This document shows positions 1-11,842 of a stretch of 64,000 bases of DNA, one piece after another. This DNA is from Cycas panzhihuaensis (lineage: Eukaryota > Cycadophyta). How positions within the stretch are numbered: position 1 is the first letter of the stretch; the number at the start of each line of letters is the position of its first letter. The DNA lies in NCBI GenBank assembly GCA_023213395.1, contig CM041465.1:106151741-106215740 (forward strand), in the 5' to 3' direction. The notes under the pieces are model-generated. The model was not told the DNA's origin. It did not search any database and worked only from the letters and a program-made list of their open reading frames with translations. The position numbers and the translations under genes were made by a program.

Positions 1-1
1 T

Positions 2-325
2 TTGGTAAAGAGCATTGGTTTGGTAACTACTCCTCACCCTCATCCATATCCTCTTGGTTGGATCCATAAAGATGTGGAAATGCAAATATCAAAGCAATGT
101 ACACTTAAATTTTCCATCACTAATGATTTTGTTGATGAGGTAATATGTGATGTGGTGCCACTGGATGTATGCCATGTTGTGCTTGGAAGTCCCTACTTGT
201 GGGATCGAGATGCACTCTTCTATCGAAGGGAGAGAAAGTATCGATTGATGAAGGATAACAAGGGCTTCATCATAAAGGCCACAAAGAAGCACTTGGATAA
301 GATAGCATTAATTTCAGCTACTTAA
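2..325 (+). pseudogene. Element K aspartic protease, C-terminal half
   Basis: This 107-residue open frame continues from outside the window. Around residues 48-65 it reads VICDVVPLDVCHVVLGSPYL, the flap-to-C-terminal part of retropepsins from plant Ty3/gypsy elements (compare the usual VPLDxCxxLLGxPW pattern). The catalytic DS/TG motif should lie upstream and is not visible. The enzyme would process the Gag-Pol polyprotein. The apparent start Met is internal; the real protein is a fragment of a polyprotein. The frame closes at 323-325, upstream of the RT, so it is separated from RT by a nonsense or frameshift mutation. Confidence 0.8.
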
Positions 326-439
326 GCAAAAAGGATGATCAATGCATGTGGTAAATTTGTCATCTTAATGGTAAGGAGAAAAGAATAGCCAAGAGATGAA
401 GAAGGTCCTTCTACTCACACTCTGCTTATATCACCTAAA

Positions 440-1783
440 CAAACGCAACAAATTGAGGAGTTAAAGACAAGGTATGATATTCTATTTCAACATGTTGATG
501 GGCTTCCACCAAAGAGAAAGATAGAGCATGAAATCACTCTTGTAGGAGATGCACCATTACCTAATGTTGTTTTGTATAGGCACTCCATTGTAGAAAATAA
601 TGAGATAAAGAGGCAAGTTGAGGAGTTGCTTGATCAAGGGGTCATAAGACCTTCATGTTCACCTTGTGGGTCACCAATTGTCTTGGTGCCTAAGAAGGAT
701 GGAGGATGGAGAATGTGTATAGATTTTCGTGCTTTGAATAAAATTATAATTAAAAATCGCTACCCTTTGCCTCGTATAGATGATTTGCTTGATCAAATTG
801 AGATGCTTGTTATTTCACTAAATTGGATTTAAAAGTGGTTATCACCAAGTTAGGGTCAAGGAGGAGGACACATGGAAGGCGGCCTTCAAAACAAAGCAAG
901 GACTCTTTGAATGTCTGGTTATGCCTTTCGGATTGTGTAATGCTCACTGCAACATTCATGAGGCTAATGAATGAAATATTAAGGCCTTACTTGGATAATT
1001 TTGTTGTTGTCTATCTTGATGACATTTTGATTTTCAGCAACACATGGGAGGAACATTTACAGCACATAGAAGAAGTTTTAAAGACTATGGCTAAGCATCA
1101 TTTGAAGCTTAATGTGAAGAAGTGCGAATTTGGCAAGGAGAACTTGATCTTCTTAGGCTTTGTGGTTGGAGGAGGAAAGTTGAGCATTGATCCACTCAAG
1201 ACTCAAGCCATCCTCAAATGGCCTAGGCCAACAAACATCACAGGTGAGAAGTTTTTAGGAGCTTGTCAATACTTGAGAAAGTTCATTCTTCATTTCTCAC
1301 AGTTGCGACACCTCTACATGGATTGAAAAAATCTAGTAGAAAGTTTACTTGGGGTTCCAAGGAGGAAGAAGCCTTTCTTCTTTTAAAGAAGAAAATTTTT
1401 GAAGCACCGGTTTTGGCAATGCCAAATTTGCAAAGGCCTTTTGAAGTAGAGGCTGATGCAAGTGGAAATGCGATGGGAGCTGTCCTTATTTAAGATGGGA
1501 AGCCTATTGCGTACCATTCGGAAGTCTTCACCCCTCAAGTGAAGAACTACCCAACATATGATCGAGAAATGTTCGCACTTCATCAAGCATGCAAGCATTG
1601 GAGGTCATACCTGCTCGGAAAAGAGGTTGTAGTTCATACCGATCATAAGCCTCTTCAATTTTTACAAACTCAAAGTAAATTACAGCAAGCAAGACACATG
1701 AAGTGGATGAGTTATTTACAACAATTCAATATTGTAATTAAGTATAAAAGGGATCTAATAACAAAATTGCGATATGTTATCTA
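440..1783 (+). pseudogene. Element K reverse transcriptase and RNase H, frameshifted
   Basis: RT begins near 450 and is clear from 572: [20 protein letters not shown] and [16 protein letters not shown] are fingers/palm motifs. A frame change near 832 and another near 945 break the palm. The catalytic motif VVVYLDDILIFS is intact at about 998-1035 and is followed by the thumb/connection. RNase H follows from about 1330: EVEADASGNAMGAVLI carries the first catalytic Asp, then a stop at 1491-1493, then YPTYDREMFALHQACKHW with the Glu and VHTDHKPLQFL with the next Asp. Together these would copy the element RNA into DNA. At least two indels and one stop make it non-functional. The sequence type is a chromovirus-like gypsy lineage; I cannot assign a named clade. 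Confidence 0.88.
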
Positions 1784-1839
1784 GACCACCTTGTTCCACT
1801 TCTTCTTCTACTTTTGTTTGTAGTTCTCTTATGAGTTTG

Positions 1840-3390
1840 CGGTGGAACCAATGCATCATGAAGAGTACAAAGACTTGTACCATGAAGATGAAGCTTTGAA
1901 GGAAGAATTAGAGAACCTAGCGAAAGGAAGACCTTCCGAGCTTGCTTGGAAGGATGGTCTACTTTTCAAGGGAGCGACTCTATGTTCCATCAAAAGGAGA
2001 CAAGATCAAGTGGCTTAGAGAATCCCATACTTCTAAAGTAGCTAGTCACTTTGGTATAGAAGACTTTAGCAAACTTGAGAAGATATGTTGTATGGCCAAA
2101 ATGCAAAATGATGTAAAAAATATGTAAAAGGATGTGTAATGTGTAATACTTCTAAGCCTTCTTCTAGAAAATTAGGATTGTATACACCACTACCTATTCC
2201 CACTAGGCCTTGGGAAAGTATCTCCATTGATTTTTAGGGGACTTCCCATGACTAGAAAGGGACATGATTATCTTTTGTTGTTGTAGATAGGTTTAGTAAA
2301 ATGATATGTCTAATACCTTGTAAGAAGACAATCACGGTACATGAGCGGTGAGTTATTCTTGAGCATGTATGGAAGAATTTTGGCTTACCTTCTTCCATCA
2401 TTTCGGATCGGGACACTCGATTCCTTTCATCATTTTGGAAGTCACTATGGGAGATGATGGATACCAAATTGAAGAGGAGTACAAGTTTCCATCCTCAAGC
2501 GGATGGACAAACCAAGTAGTGAGCAGAACTTTGGTACATCTATTGAGGATACAATTCCAAGCATCCAAAGACTTGGGATGAATCATTGGCTTTTCTACAA
2601 TTTGCTTTTAATAGAGCAATGCATGCATCACACTCTAAAGCACCTTTTGAAGTTTGTTTGGGATACTTACCTCAAAGTCCATTTGACTTGGCGTTTTCCA
2701 TGCAAGCTAAGGAAGGATCCGTCAAAGAGAAGGAGGAGCATGACAAGGCTTTAAGATACTTGGAGAAGATCCAGAGAGTCCACAAAGAAGTACATGATCA
2801 ACTTCTAAGGACTCAACAAAGTACAAGGAAAGACATGACAAGCATAGGCAAGAGTGTACTTTCCAAGAAGGAGATTTAGTATGGTTATACTTGAGCAAGG
2901 AGAGGTTAAAGGAGAAGGTAAGAAACTCAAACCTATAAGGTATGGACCATTCAAGATTTTGAGAAAAGTAGGTGGCAATGCTTTCCAACTTGATCTTCCA
3001 CCTTATATGCAAATATATTCAGTAGTAAATGCTGAATACTTAAAACTCTTTGAGCCCTCCATGCTAGATGAGGAACAGGACCAGTTCACTTTACCTTGAT
3101 TGATGATTTGTATTTGGAAAGTGAGGAGCCTCTCAAGGAAGATTGTATCTTGGAGAAAATCTACCAAAACAAGACATAAGACACATGAATCTTTCGGGAT
3201 TGGAGTAGCGGGGCAATTACCTAGTAAGGCCAAGTGGTTTAGTAGGCAACAAGGAGAACAACACTTCCCCATCTCCAATTCTAATCCAAAGCGAGAGTTG
3301 GCTATTTTCCAAGGAAGGGGAGCCATGATCCGGGAGGATCTACCATATGTTTCTGAGGATGCGGAAAATGCTAGGCATTGGAATAACTAA
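1840..3390 (+). pseudogene. Element K integrase and C-terminal tail, broken
   Basis: Remnants of an integrase follow RNase H. The N-terminal zinc region lies about 1940-2150 (RERLYVPSKGDKIKWLRESH, then a Cys pair near 2140). The core starts near 2200 (PTRPWESISIDF). The middle of the core is spread over several frames (2369-2880), including AFLQFAFNRAMHASHSKAPFE. The C-terminal module is recognisable at 2935-3060: YGPFKILRKVGGNAFQLDLP, the GPF/Y motif. The tail at 3100-3390 has GVAGQLPSKAKWFSRQQGEQ, typical of the extreme Pol C-terminus in this gypsy family. The enzyme would insert the cDNA; stops and frameshifts throughout make it dead. Confidence 0.82.
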
Positions 3391-3545
3391 AAGAGATATG
3401 GCCAAATGGTATCAAAATTCTATGAAATTTTGTTTAAAGGGATAAGACACATCTCACTAGATGTGTACAAAAGGTGGGGTTCAGAAAATATCATTTGATT
3501 AGAGTTCAAGCCTTGTCTTTGCATAAAAATTAATCCCACAGTTAT

Positions 3546-3941
3546 CAGAAAAAAATAGAAAATATATATTTTTATTATATGAATAGAAAAATAGCCAAAT
3601 GACATCCAAATGAGCTAAAATTTTGAGGAAGCAGAGGAGACATGCGTTCCTATACGTGTACAAAATTTGAGCTGAATTTGAGTCCGTTAAGGTCAGTTAC
3701 AAGCCACAACTTTTAAGAATTGTATGAAGGCCACTTGGACAGCAGAAAAATAGCAAATACATATTATTATTAAATGAATAAAAATGTAGTCAAATGACAT
3801 CCAAATGAGCTGAAAATTTGAGGAAGCTGAGGGGACATACGTTCCTATATGTGCACCAAATTTGAGCCAAATTGGACTACGTTAAGATCTGTTACAAACT
3901 GTAACTGTTTAAGAATTGTATGAAGGCCACTTGGACAACAT
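3546..3941 (+). repeat. Two tandem copies of a ~195-bp unit in the 3' region of K
   Basis: The block from about 3546 (CAGAAAAAAATAG) recurs at about 3743 (CAGAAAAATAGC). Both copies share the run CAAATGACATCCAAATGAGC and the run AAGAATTGTATGAAGGCCAC, spaced equally. The offset measured from GAATA (3581 versus 3776) is 195 bp. The copies differ by substitutions and small indels. It lies between the end of pol and the presumed 3' LTR, a usual place for tandem repeats in plant gypsy elements. Confidence 0.88.
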
Positions 3942-4330
3942 GCATTCTGGTGGTTAGTGTTATACTTGCATGATTGCCACTTGTTAAACATGCAATTCAG
4001 GTTTCTTTCTATAAATTGAGCCCTTCTACAGGTTGGAGAGGTGGTTCTTGGAGACTTGACTTGGGAAGCATCCTTGGAGAAGCATTTGGAGGGTTGGAAT
4101 CCCCGTTATGGTATAATTGTAACATTTACTCCTTGTAATTTTACCATTCTTTTGCTAGTTGATTTCTCCACCATTAAATGGAGATTTTCATGGTTTAATA
4201 AAAGTATTACTCATCATACTTTTGGATCAATGTCAAGAATAATTGATTTGGTGTAGAATTTTCCTTTCATGGGCTCATTATTGTTTTGATGTTATTGAGC
4301 TTTCTACACTAACTCCCAGGATCTCAAGGA

Positions 4331-5025
4331 GGAAACGTTGATAATTGATTTCTTCACCAACTAAGCTCTTTTGGGATCAAAAGGATTTGACAGTTCATGA
4401 ATTGGACCTCTTGTTATAAAGTTATAGCCAAAATAGTGCACAATACTCCTTATGGATAAAAAACCGAGATGGAATGGGCTTAAGCCCCTTTAGCAAAGAA
4501 ACCCCCAGTAGCAGTGAGCTACCATATGACCACCCCCTAAGATGAGATGGGCTAGTGGATTTATAAAAAGGTTTTAATCTAATTTAATCAATAAATAACA
4601 TTAGAAAAAGTAATATATATCAAAGTTGATAAAAACATTAATGCAGCCCTCCCACATAAGCTTTCCATTGGGTGAGTTTTCTATGAAACAAGTGGCATAT
4701 AATTGATTAAACTCAATCGAATTAAGTCATGAGATCATTGATTTACTCTTAGATTATAGTAAGGACTCTAACAAGATAATAGATAATAAATCTAAGCCAC
4801 ACAATGGTTATATGGGCTACAAAAATAGTGCAAAGGGTGCATAAGGGTCAGCAAATATGATGGAAGAGATGATGGTTAAATCACTACAAACTTAATCAAA
4901 TCAAGTTGTAATGTCTTCAATCAGATTCAAGATCACTCTAAAGGGTGGTACATAAGTCGATCAATGATCCAACAAGTCAACTAATCCACATAGAGAAATA
5001 TACAAACCATACAATTGATGGAGAG
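4331..5025. other. AT-rich non-coding DNA with a dispersed repeat (4375-4640)
   Basis: No coding potential is seen. The part at about 4375-4640 matches, in reverse orientation, about 32380-32700: both hold the landmarks GGTCATATGGT, AAGGGGCTTAAG and CATAAGGAG with the same order and spacing when one copy is reverse-complemented. It is therefore a dispersed repeat family, perhaps an old LTR. The stretch ends at GAGAG, the target duplicated by element F. Confidence 0.6.
5021..5025 (+). repeat. Target-site duplication of F, left copy (GAGAG)
   Basis: GAGAG lies directly before the first base of the 5' LTR and recurs at 19237-19241 directly after the last base of the 3' LTR. The exact five-base match at independently aligned LTR ends fixes the limits of element F. 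Confidence 0.95.
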
Positions 5026-7595
5026 TGTTTCCCAGCTTCTGGGAATGGATACGGAATCACCGACTCAGGTAAGTGCAGGTATGTTTTTCGCATTGTCATC
5101 TCTTTCTTTTGATGAGTATTTGCTTGCATGTCTGCATGTGTGTGGCTTTGTGGGCGGCCTTACCGTTGTCCACACTTATTTAGCCTATGATGACTATAGC
5201 AGGGGCACACTCCTAGTGATTGAGGGACCCTGGTGGCCACTTCACTTTTCGCATCTGCCCTCCTCGCTCCAGGATCCACTAGGTTTGCGCCACCTCTGCC
5301 CGTGTGATGACTCATCATCGTTTGGTCAACTTGCCACCCCATTCAAGCCTTATTTTTGCTCCTTTGGACCCATTTGTTGGCTTGTGTACCCCCGGGTAGG
5401 TGTTCTAGTCTCCTATTGGCCCTTTCGGTCATCGCCCCTTTGACCTAGGTGGCCGGCGAGCCTATTTTTGGCTCCAAGTGCGTACCGCTGGAATTTTTGT
5501 GGTATTTGGAATATTTCTTGATGCAGAATTTGCAATGATACAAGCGTCTCAGTTATTTTTAAAATCCATGGTGGCAATTTCGCATTTATTGAAGCGCCAC
5601 GCGTGTTTCATATAATTCTCTCCCAGCCACACCCTAATCGCTCGCTTTAGGGTTTGGTCTGAGTACTTAAGCCATTTTTGACTTATTTTTGGGGATTCTT
5701 TTGCTCACTTTTGGAATTGCTCTCTAAGGAAACATCATCCTGCTCTGCTCTTCTCTATTACTGCTGCTGCTCTTGGACTGCATCCCTCCTCTGACCGCTC
5801 TCCTTTGGTGCGGCTGAGACATTCTCCCAGCCCCCCAAACACCTTGGAGAGGGCCCCTTTGGAGTGGTTTCCAGTTGATCTTTCCCCAGGCAGTCCATAA
5901 GTGCCCCAAGTGTAGGTGTTTCCCCTCACATCTCTTTAGCAGGGTCTCAAACCTGCTGTGCTTCAGATCTGGGCTGATTTCTCAGCCCCTCTTCACTGCT
6001 CTTTGGCTGAGACAGACCCCTTGCCTCCCTTGCTCAGGTATTCCTTATTTTGCATTGGTTTTTCTTATGATATTTATGCTCAGCCTTGCTTGCTCCTTGC
6101 TTGTTCTTGTAAGTTAGTTTTCCTTCCTTTTGTGGGCTGTCCTACCACTCTTTTTGTGCTTCTTGCCTGCGTTTCTTTGCTCAAAGCGTGGCGTTGAGGG
6201 GTGGCATAGGTTTTGGAGAGAAGCTGGGTGGATTCCGTACCACCTTCTACGCTCCCTAAGTGGCTCTAAGCCCTCCAAAGCCTCCCTCTCGCCCCGTGCT
6301 GCCCTTGGCTAGCAAACAAGGGTTTCTAGGCCCTCTTTTGGCCGCCCAAACCAGTATTTGTCACAAGTTGCGCTGATTTGGGGCCTTTGTTCGAGTTTGG
6401 GCAACACTCATAAGTCCCAACCACTAGTTTTGCCTCACTTTCTTCCATTTGCCCGACTTGCTCCTCATAGCATCCCAGTTCGCCGTGGGTTTTCTTGGGC
6501 CTCTCTTTGCCTCTTTGCTGCCATTTTCCAGCCCTTACTCTTGGCCTTGTCCTCGCTGCCTCGTGGCTCTTGAGGGGAGGTTAGGGCATCATTTGTGGGA
6601 GGTAGGCCACTCTGAGGCTTACCAATCATTTACTTTCACCTTGGTCACTCTCTTTTGGGTACTTTCATTGTTGGATTGGCACTAATACATGTATATTTAG
6701 ATTCACATTTATACTAGTTAGGCATATATTGTTAGAATCTTGTATTGCATGTTAGTGTTCTTCCTCCAGGAAGGGAGAGACCGCCATTGCTTGCAGGTAT
6801 TTGGGGAGCGTGAAGGACATCGCCCGTTAGTCCCGTTGCCGGTAAGTACCTTTGTATATGTTATATTTTCATGTTGTTTCATTTATTAGTTGGTGCTTCC
6901 TTTCTTTCTTTGCATCGCATTTGATTTTCTGGGGAAGGTAAGGAAGCCCCCCTTTTCCACCCGCCGCAACATCTCGCATCCAATGCACCGTGTAAAGTGG
7001 TTTGGTGCTCCTCGAGAAGGCTTTCACCACGCATGCCCTTGGTCCAGGTGCATGTCTTGCTCCACTCTGCTACCTCCTTTTTTCTTTTATTTCTCCTTTA
7101 GTAACTAGCACATTGGAAGATAAAAGGGAAAATTTGGTCTTGTATTTGGTTGCGTTTCTTTTATTTTATTGCGCGTATCTCTACCGTCTATAGGAAAGGT
7201 TGTAGGAACCTTCTTTCTCTACCTTTCTCCTTCTCTCCTCGACCACACAAGTTCCTTGCCTTTCGCATCACTTGTGTACCCAGCTAGGTTGTGTAGGCAT
7301 ACTCTTGGCCTATCCCCTTTGGGTCTTCTCTTCCCCCCTTTTGGCCACCCAAGGGTGGAAGGGTCTTGTCTCTAGGTCAGCCCAGGTTTACCCTACGCAT
7401 CTTCACCCCTTGCTCGAAGTGGTGAAGGACCACCTGATAGTAGCCATATTCCATTACAGATCCTGAACTCGTGCTCTGGCGCACGAGATGCTCTGCGTGA
7501 TAGTTACTCACCTCTTAGGTCCCACCTTCAATCATTTCACCACCCACTCTCTCCACACCTACTAGTAGGGTAGTTATCCCATAGACACGCATCCA
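5026..7595 (+). repeat. Element F 5' LTR (2570 bp)
   Basis: It begins TGTTTCCCAGC and ends CGCATCCA, and it matches the 3' LTR at 16654-19236 along its whole length, with scattered substitutions and short indels. A TATA-like GTACTTAAG lies at about 5664-5672; the 3' copy reads GTATTTAAG, closer to a TATA box. The LTR should carry the promoter and polyadenylation signals. The short open frames within it have no recognisable product and are shared by both LTRs. Confidence 0.95.
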
Positions 7596-7596
7596 C

Positions 7597-7614
7597 TGGC
7601 GACCATACTGGGGA
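7597..7614 (+). other. Element F primer binding site
   Basis: TGGCGACCATACTGGGGA starts one base after the LTR end. TGGCGAC....CTGGGGA is the PBS form I associate with Tat-lineage plant gypsy elements (tRNA-Arg type); the exact tRNA was not checked. Confidence 0.8.
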
Positions 7615-7769
7615 CTGCCAGTAAGGGAGCTAGTTTCCGCTCTCTTCCGTTGGTTTCGCTACCTTTTTGTGGTCCTTCTTATACCTATTTCGATCCCTAC
7701 CTTGGGCAGCCCCCAACACATGTATTTTACCATTCCCTCTCTTTCCCTGACATTATTGGTTGATCTTGT

Positions 7770-10270
7770 ATGCGACGTTTTTCTCGTCATTTACGCGGTC
7801 TACCTCCATTGTTAGAAGACCTTGAGTATCACCCTCTTCCTTTGTCAGATTCTGATCTGACTATGGAGGGATACTCTTCCGATTGGACCTACCACGCTTC
7901 AACTTTGGAAACCCATGCTTTCCCTTCTTCTATTCCCGGGTCCACCCAAGAGGGTGATGACCCCCTTTATTACCCCAATGACCAGCAACTCTCACTTGAT
8001 GTCCATCCTTCTACTCAGAAGTTTCTACTCCTCTTGAGACTTGCCACGTAGTTGGTGACTCTTATGAGGAGTATTCTAAGGAACCTACTTTGTTCGAGGT
8101 TCCAATTACCTCTTATGAGTATGTAGGGACTCCTCCTGTTGACGTAGTTGAAGCTCTCAATGAGTGTCGCTGCACAGCACGCTTACAACCGCGCCCTGGA
8201 TGGCTTGAGGGTGCCCTTCATGGAGGAGCCTCTTTCTCTTCTGCTCCTCCACTGCATGCCTCATCCTCATCTACCCTTCCTTTGACAACAAACCCCTTTG
8301 TGCCTATGCATATGTCCCACTCATTCCCGGTTCCTGCGGTGGGGGCACGTGTCGTGCCTTCTGTTTCTCATCGAGGTCCTAGTGTTTCGGGATCTCCTCA
8401 TGGTGTGTCTTTCCCTCAATTGAAGGTTAGCATACCCGCTCCTAATCAAACCAATGTTCCATCCCCTAATGTGGCACATGCTGCTCCTAGTAGGCCTACT
8501 GGTTCTACTAGCATTCCAACCACTAGCCACGTGGGATTCACTCCCACGCATCCTCAAACCCAACACGTTGGTGCTTCCTTTTATGTTCCCCAAGGGTATG
8601 CTTCTCAACCTTGGGGGTAGGGTAAAGGAAGCTATCTTCCCGTTTATGGGGCAGATCCGCTACACCCATATGGGATTGCCCCACCTACGGGCGGTCCATA
8701 TGGGCAAAACCCACTTCCACATCCCTCTTGCCTATCTTCCAACGCAATTCCATCCATTGTGCCTTCGCAAGGGAACCTGACTCCCTTCCAAGGCACCTAC
8801 CCCCACGCCTCTTTTCAGTAAGGGGCGTTGCCTCAAGGAGGGATGGGTGTTCCACCCCCATCCGCTCCTTGTGCATTACCTACTTTGACATTCGTCGATC
8901 CTACGGTTCAGGCAAGGGCACGCCCCTTCATGGAGTTTAGGTCGACCCCTCTTTTTGTTGAGGTGTTGCGAACCAACTTGCAGCCTCATCCCCCTGAAGT
9001 TCCTAGATTCGATGGAACTTCGTCATAAGACCTGGCAGAGCATGTGCGTAGTTTTTCTATGGCATGCATCGATTACTGGGCTTACGACCATATTTTAATG
9101 AAATTATTCCCGCGATCCTTGCAGGGCGACGCCCTCAAGTGGCTCTACCGTCTCCCTACCCATTCCATCCATTCATTCCAATAATTGGTGGATGAGTTCA
9201 TCAATTATTTTGATGTAGCCTATCCATTCGAGAGCAGAATGAAATCCCTTCTTTCTCTCAAATAAGGTCATGACGAGATGAATCGTGACTTTGAGTGGCG
9301 ATTCCATGACTTGCTTCACTCCACTAAGGCAACATTGCCCGAGGAGCTGAAGCGAGACCTTTTTGTCAACGCACTTCGTCCTGAAGTTCATGTGGAAGTC
9401 CTCAAGATGGGGGCGACCACATGTGACTCTGCGATCGCCAAGTGTTTGGCGTTGGAGGCTATTGAGATCCAAGCTGGTCTCAAGAAACCTCTTAAGCCCT
9501 CACAACGCCATGAGGCACCACCCCCTACCAAGGATACCAAACCTTCCCAATCGACTTGGTCTTCCTCTCATCCTACTGAGAGGACTTTAGACCCTCTCAC
9601 ATTAGCTATACGTTCATTTGAGCATACGATGAAGGAACTCAAGCTTCAAGCTCCTTCATCCCCTACATCCAACAAATAAGTCCAACAGACTACCCAAGCT
9701 CCTCTTCCCAGGAATGGAAATACCCAGTCCTCTCAAGCGAGAAGGTTTGACCCTCCGCTTGAGAAGAAGTGGTGCTCCATTCATGGGGATTGCTTCCACG
9801 ACGATTCGCGTTGTAGGGCCCAGCATCCAAAGGATGCCCTTCGACGTGATCCTTCCCCCAAACGGGCCTCAGGGCCTAATTTGGATCAACCAGTTCATAA
9901 GGATTCATTCCCTAAACATGGGGAATGTGATCGCAACACCCAAATCAAGAACAACCGAAACCGAGGAAGATCGCCTGATCCCTATCCTTCCCACGATAAA
10001 GGGAAGGGTGCCCAGAACTCGTCTTCCTCTTCTCGTTCTCCTAGCCGTCGCACCCCGTCGCCTTCGCGACCCCAGAACAGGGGGGAGAAGGTGATCCAGT
10101 TGCTTGAAGCAACTCCCACTTTTGCCCTTACGCGATCTCAAGCCGCCAAGGAAGCTGCGGGAGCTTCTTGTTCTTCCGCTCCTTCCGACCCTCTTCTGGA
10201 AAACCTTCCTTCGGAAGTCCCTCTCTTTCCCAAGGCTATTCCTATATGCTCGGGTCGTTACGATTTCTGA
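7770..10270 (+). pseudogene. Element F Gag, one frame with several nonsense codons
   Basis: From 8090 to 10270 one frame runs through, interrupted only by stops (near 8620, 8821, 9028, 9184, 9265, 9679, 10270). An upstream piece at 7770-8051 is one frame off, so an indel lies near 8015. The N-terminal part is Pro/Ser-rich. The capsid-like Gag domain lies about 8930-9460: PEVPRFDGTSS, GDALKWLYRLP, LPEELKRDLFVNALRPEVHV. A zinc-knuckle-like KKWCSIHGDCFHDDSRC is at about 9765-9815. The tail is basic and Ser/Arg-rich (RSPSRRTPSPSR), fit for nucleic-acid binding. Gag would form the cytoplasmic particle. The stops look like CAA/CAG to TAA/TAG changes. Confidence 0.85.
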
Positions 10271-11842
10271 AGGGCACTTGCAACCTCTAGGAAGGGTAAG
10301 CCCTTCTCCGTCGTGGGCGAGCTTCATCTGATCATTGCAGAATGTCCTTAATGGATGTTACGAGGTTGCCGACAGCGGGCCCTCCTCCTGGAAGCTTTAG
10401 GGTCAATTGATGCACCTATCTACGCTTTGGGTGTCGCCCAAGGTAGTGGACCCGTTATCTCATTTGATCCTAAGGATCTTCCTCCCGCCGGTGAAAGGGA
10501 ACGTCAGTGGAATTTCCCATTCACCATCACCATCGATACACTTGATTGTACTCTTCGAAGGACTGTTGTCGACAACGGTTCTTCTGTCAATGCCATGCCC
10601 TTGTGTGTCATGCAAGAGCTTGGTATCTCCGCCTTGGAACCCGTTCCCTAGCGATGCCAAGGTTACGACGGTAGCGAGAAGACCCCTTTGGGATCTGTCG
10701 TGATTCTATTCACCCTTGAGGGCAAGACCGTTCTTGCCGACGTTGTAGTCCTCGACGTTGACGTGGATTACAACCTCCTCCTAGGTCGTCCATGGCTCGA
10801 TCAAATGGGAGCTGTGTGCTCGACTCTTTGGGGACAACTTAAATTCATCCATGACGGACGAATAAGAGCGATTCCCCGCGAATGCCCACTTACCAAACAA
10901 ACTCGCTTCACCAGTTCGGCAAACCAAGGTTCGTCTACCCACGCCTCGGCTTACTCTATTGGTATACCTAACCCATCCGAAGAAGATCCCGTATCTTCTC
11001 CTCCTAGTCTCACATGATTTGCCCCTATTGGCGTTGGGAGTTACGGGTACCTTGCTTTGTTTAGTGATGATGAGTCACTCAACGAAGACAAGGATTGTCT
11101 TCACCCCGTCTCTTTCCTCCGCGCCAGTAGGTCGCACTTGCCTTATTTTAGATCCCTGTCTAGAACCCCTCTCGTTGGTGAGGCTAGCCCCTCGTGCGTG
11201 TCACACGTCATCGCTCGTGTTGACCCTCCGATCGCTAGTTCTTCTTTTTCATTACCCCCTGTAGGTAATGGTTTTAAGGAATTGCCTTTCGCTCCTTCCG
11301 AGGAGCCCCTTCCTGGTTTCCCTTCAGATTCCCATGAGGAAGTCGAGCGACCCGATGACCATCACGGTCCCGTTGCTCTTACTCCCTCCAGCGCTTCTTC
11401 TACTCGAAGTAAGGTCATCCATTGGGTGGATTATTTCGAGGATGACAAAGCCCTGCTTGAGCATCTAGCGGGCCTTGCGCCCAACTTGCCTTCTGGTCAC
11501 CACCAGCTTGGTCATCAGAAGGTCCTCGCGATCGGATCCACGCTTGCCGATCCGATCTTGTCTCCTATTCCTCCTCCTCCCGTTGATCTTACCCCTCTCC
11601 ACTTTGAGGAGGGCAATGCCATGTGCATGGGGGCAACTCAAGACATAGTCTTGGCCCTGGGCAAGGTCATTAAGGTTGGGTTGGAATGTTCCCCTGATGA
11701 GATAAGGGAGTGCTCCCTTCTGTTCCAGGAGTTCCGAGACATTTTCGCGTGGGATTATGCTGACATGAAGGGAATCGACCCCTCAATCATTACTCATAAC
11801 CTCACCACCCTTCCTGGCGCCCGCCCTGTGTGCCAGAAGTAG
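10271..11842 (+). pseudogene. Element F protease and linker to RT
   Basis: The frame continues from Gag. The protease active site is RTVVDNGSSVNAMPL near 10560-10600; catalytic Asp-Asn-Gly replaces the usual DT/SG, a variant common in Tat-like elements. YNLLLGRPWLDQMGAV at about 10768-10815 is the second protease landmark. After a stop at 11015-11017, a Ser/Pro-rich acidic linker (11057-11600) leads to FRDIFAWDYADMKGIDP at about 11730-11780, the segment just before the RT fingers. Stops lie at 10651, 11017 and 11842. The linker is unusually long and of unknown role. Confidence 0.83.

Larger units (their letters stand above)
1..4330 (+). mobile_element. Element K: 3' part of a decayed Ty3/gypsy retrotransposon
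   Basis: Reading left to right, the plus strand encodes protease, reverse transcriptase, RNase H and integrase remnants in standard Ty3/gypsy order, so the element enters the window already inside pol and its 5' LTR and gag lie upstream. The coding part ends near 3390, followed by a non-coding 3' region with a 195-bp tandem duplication. I could not define the 3' LTR. A purine stretch at 4325-4336 might be a polypurine tract, but its partner LTR is outside the window, so the right end is approximate. Several frameshifts and stops make it inactive. Confidence 0.8.

Noticed and set aside
5875-7466. ORFs of 60-80 codons inside the LTR of F, repeated at 17511-19206
   Set aside because: They are in all frames, have no domain and differ between the LTR copies by frame-breaking indels.
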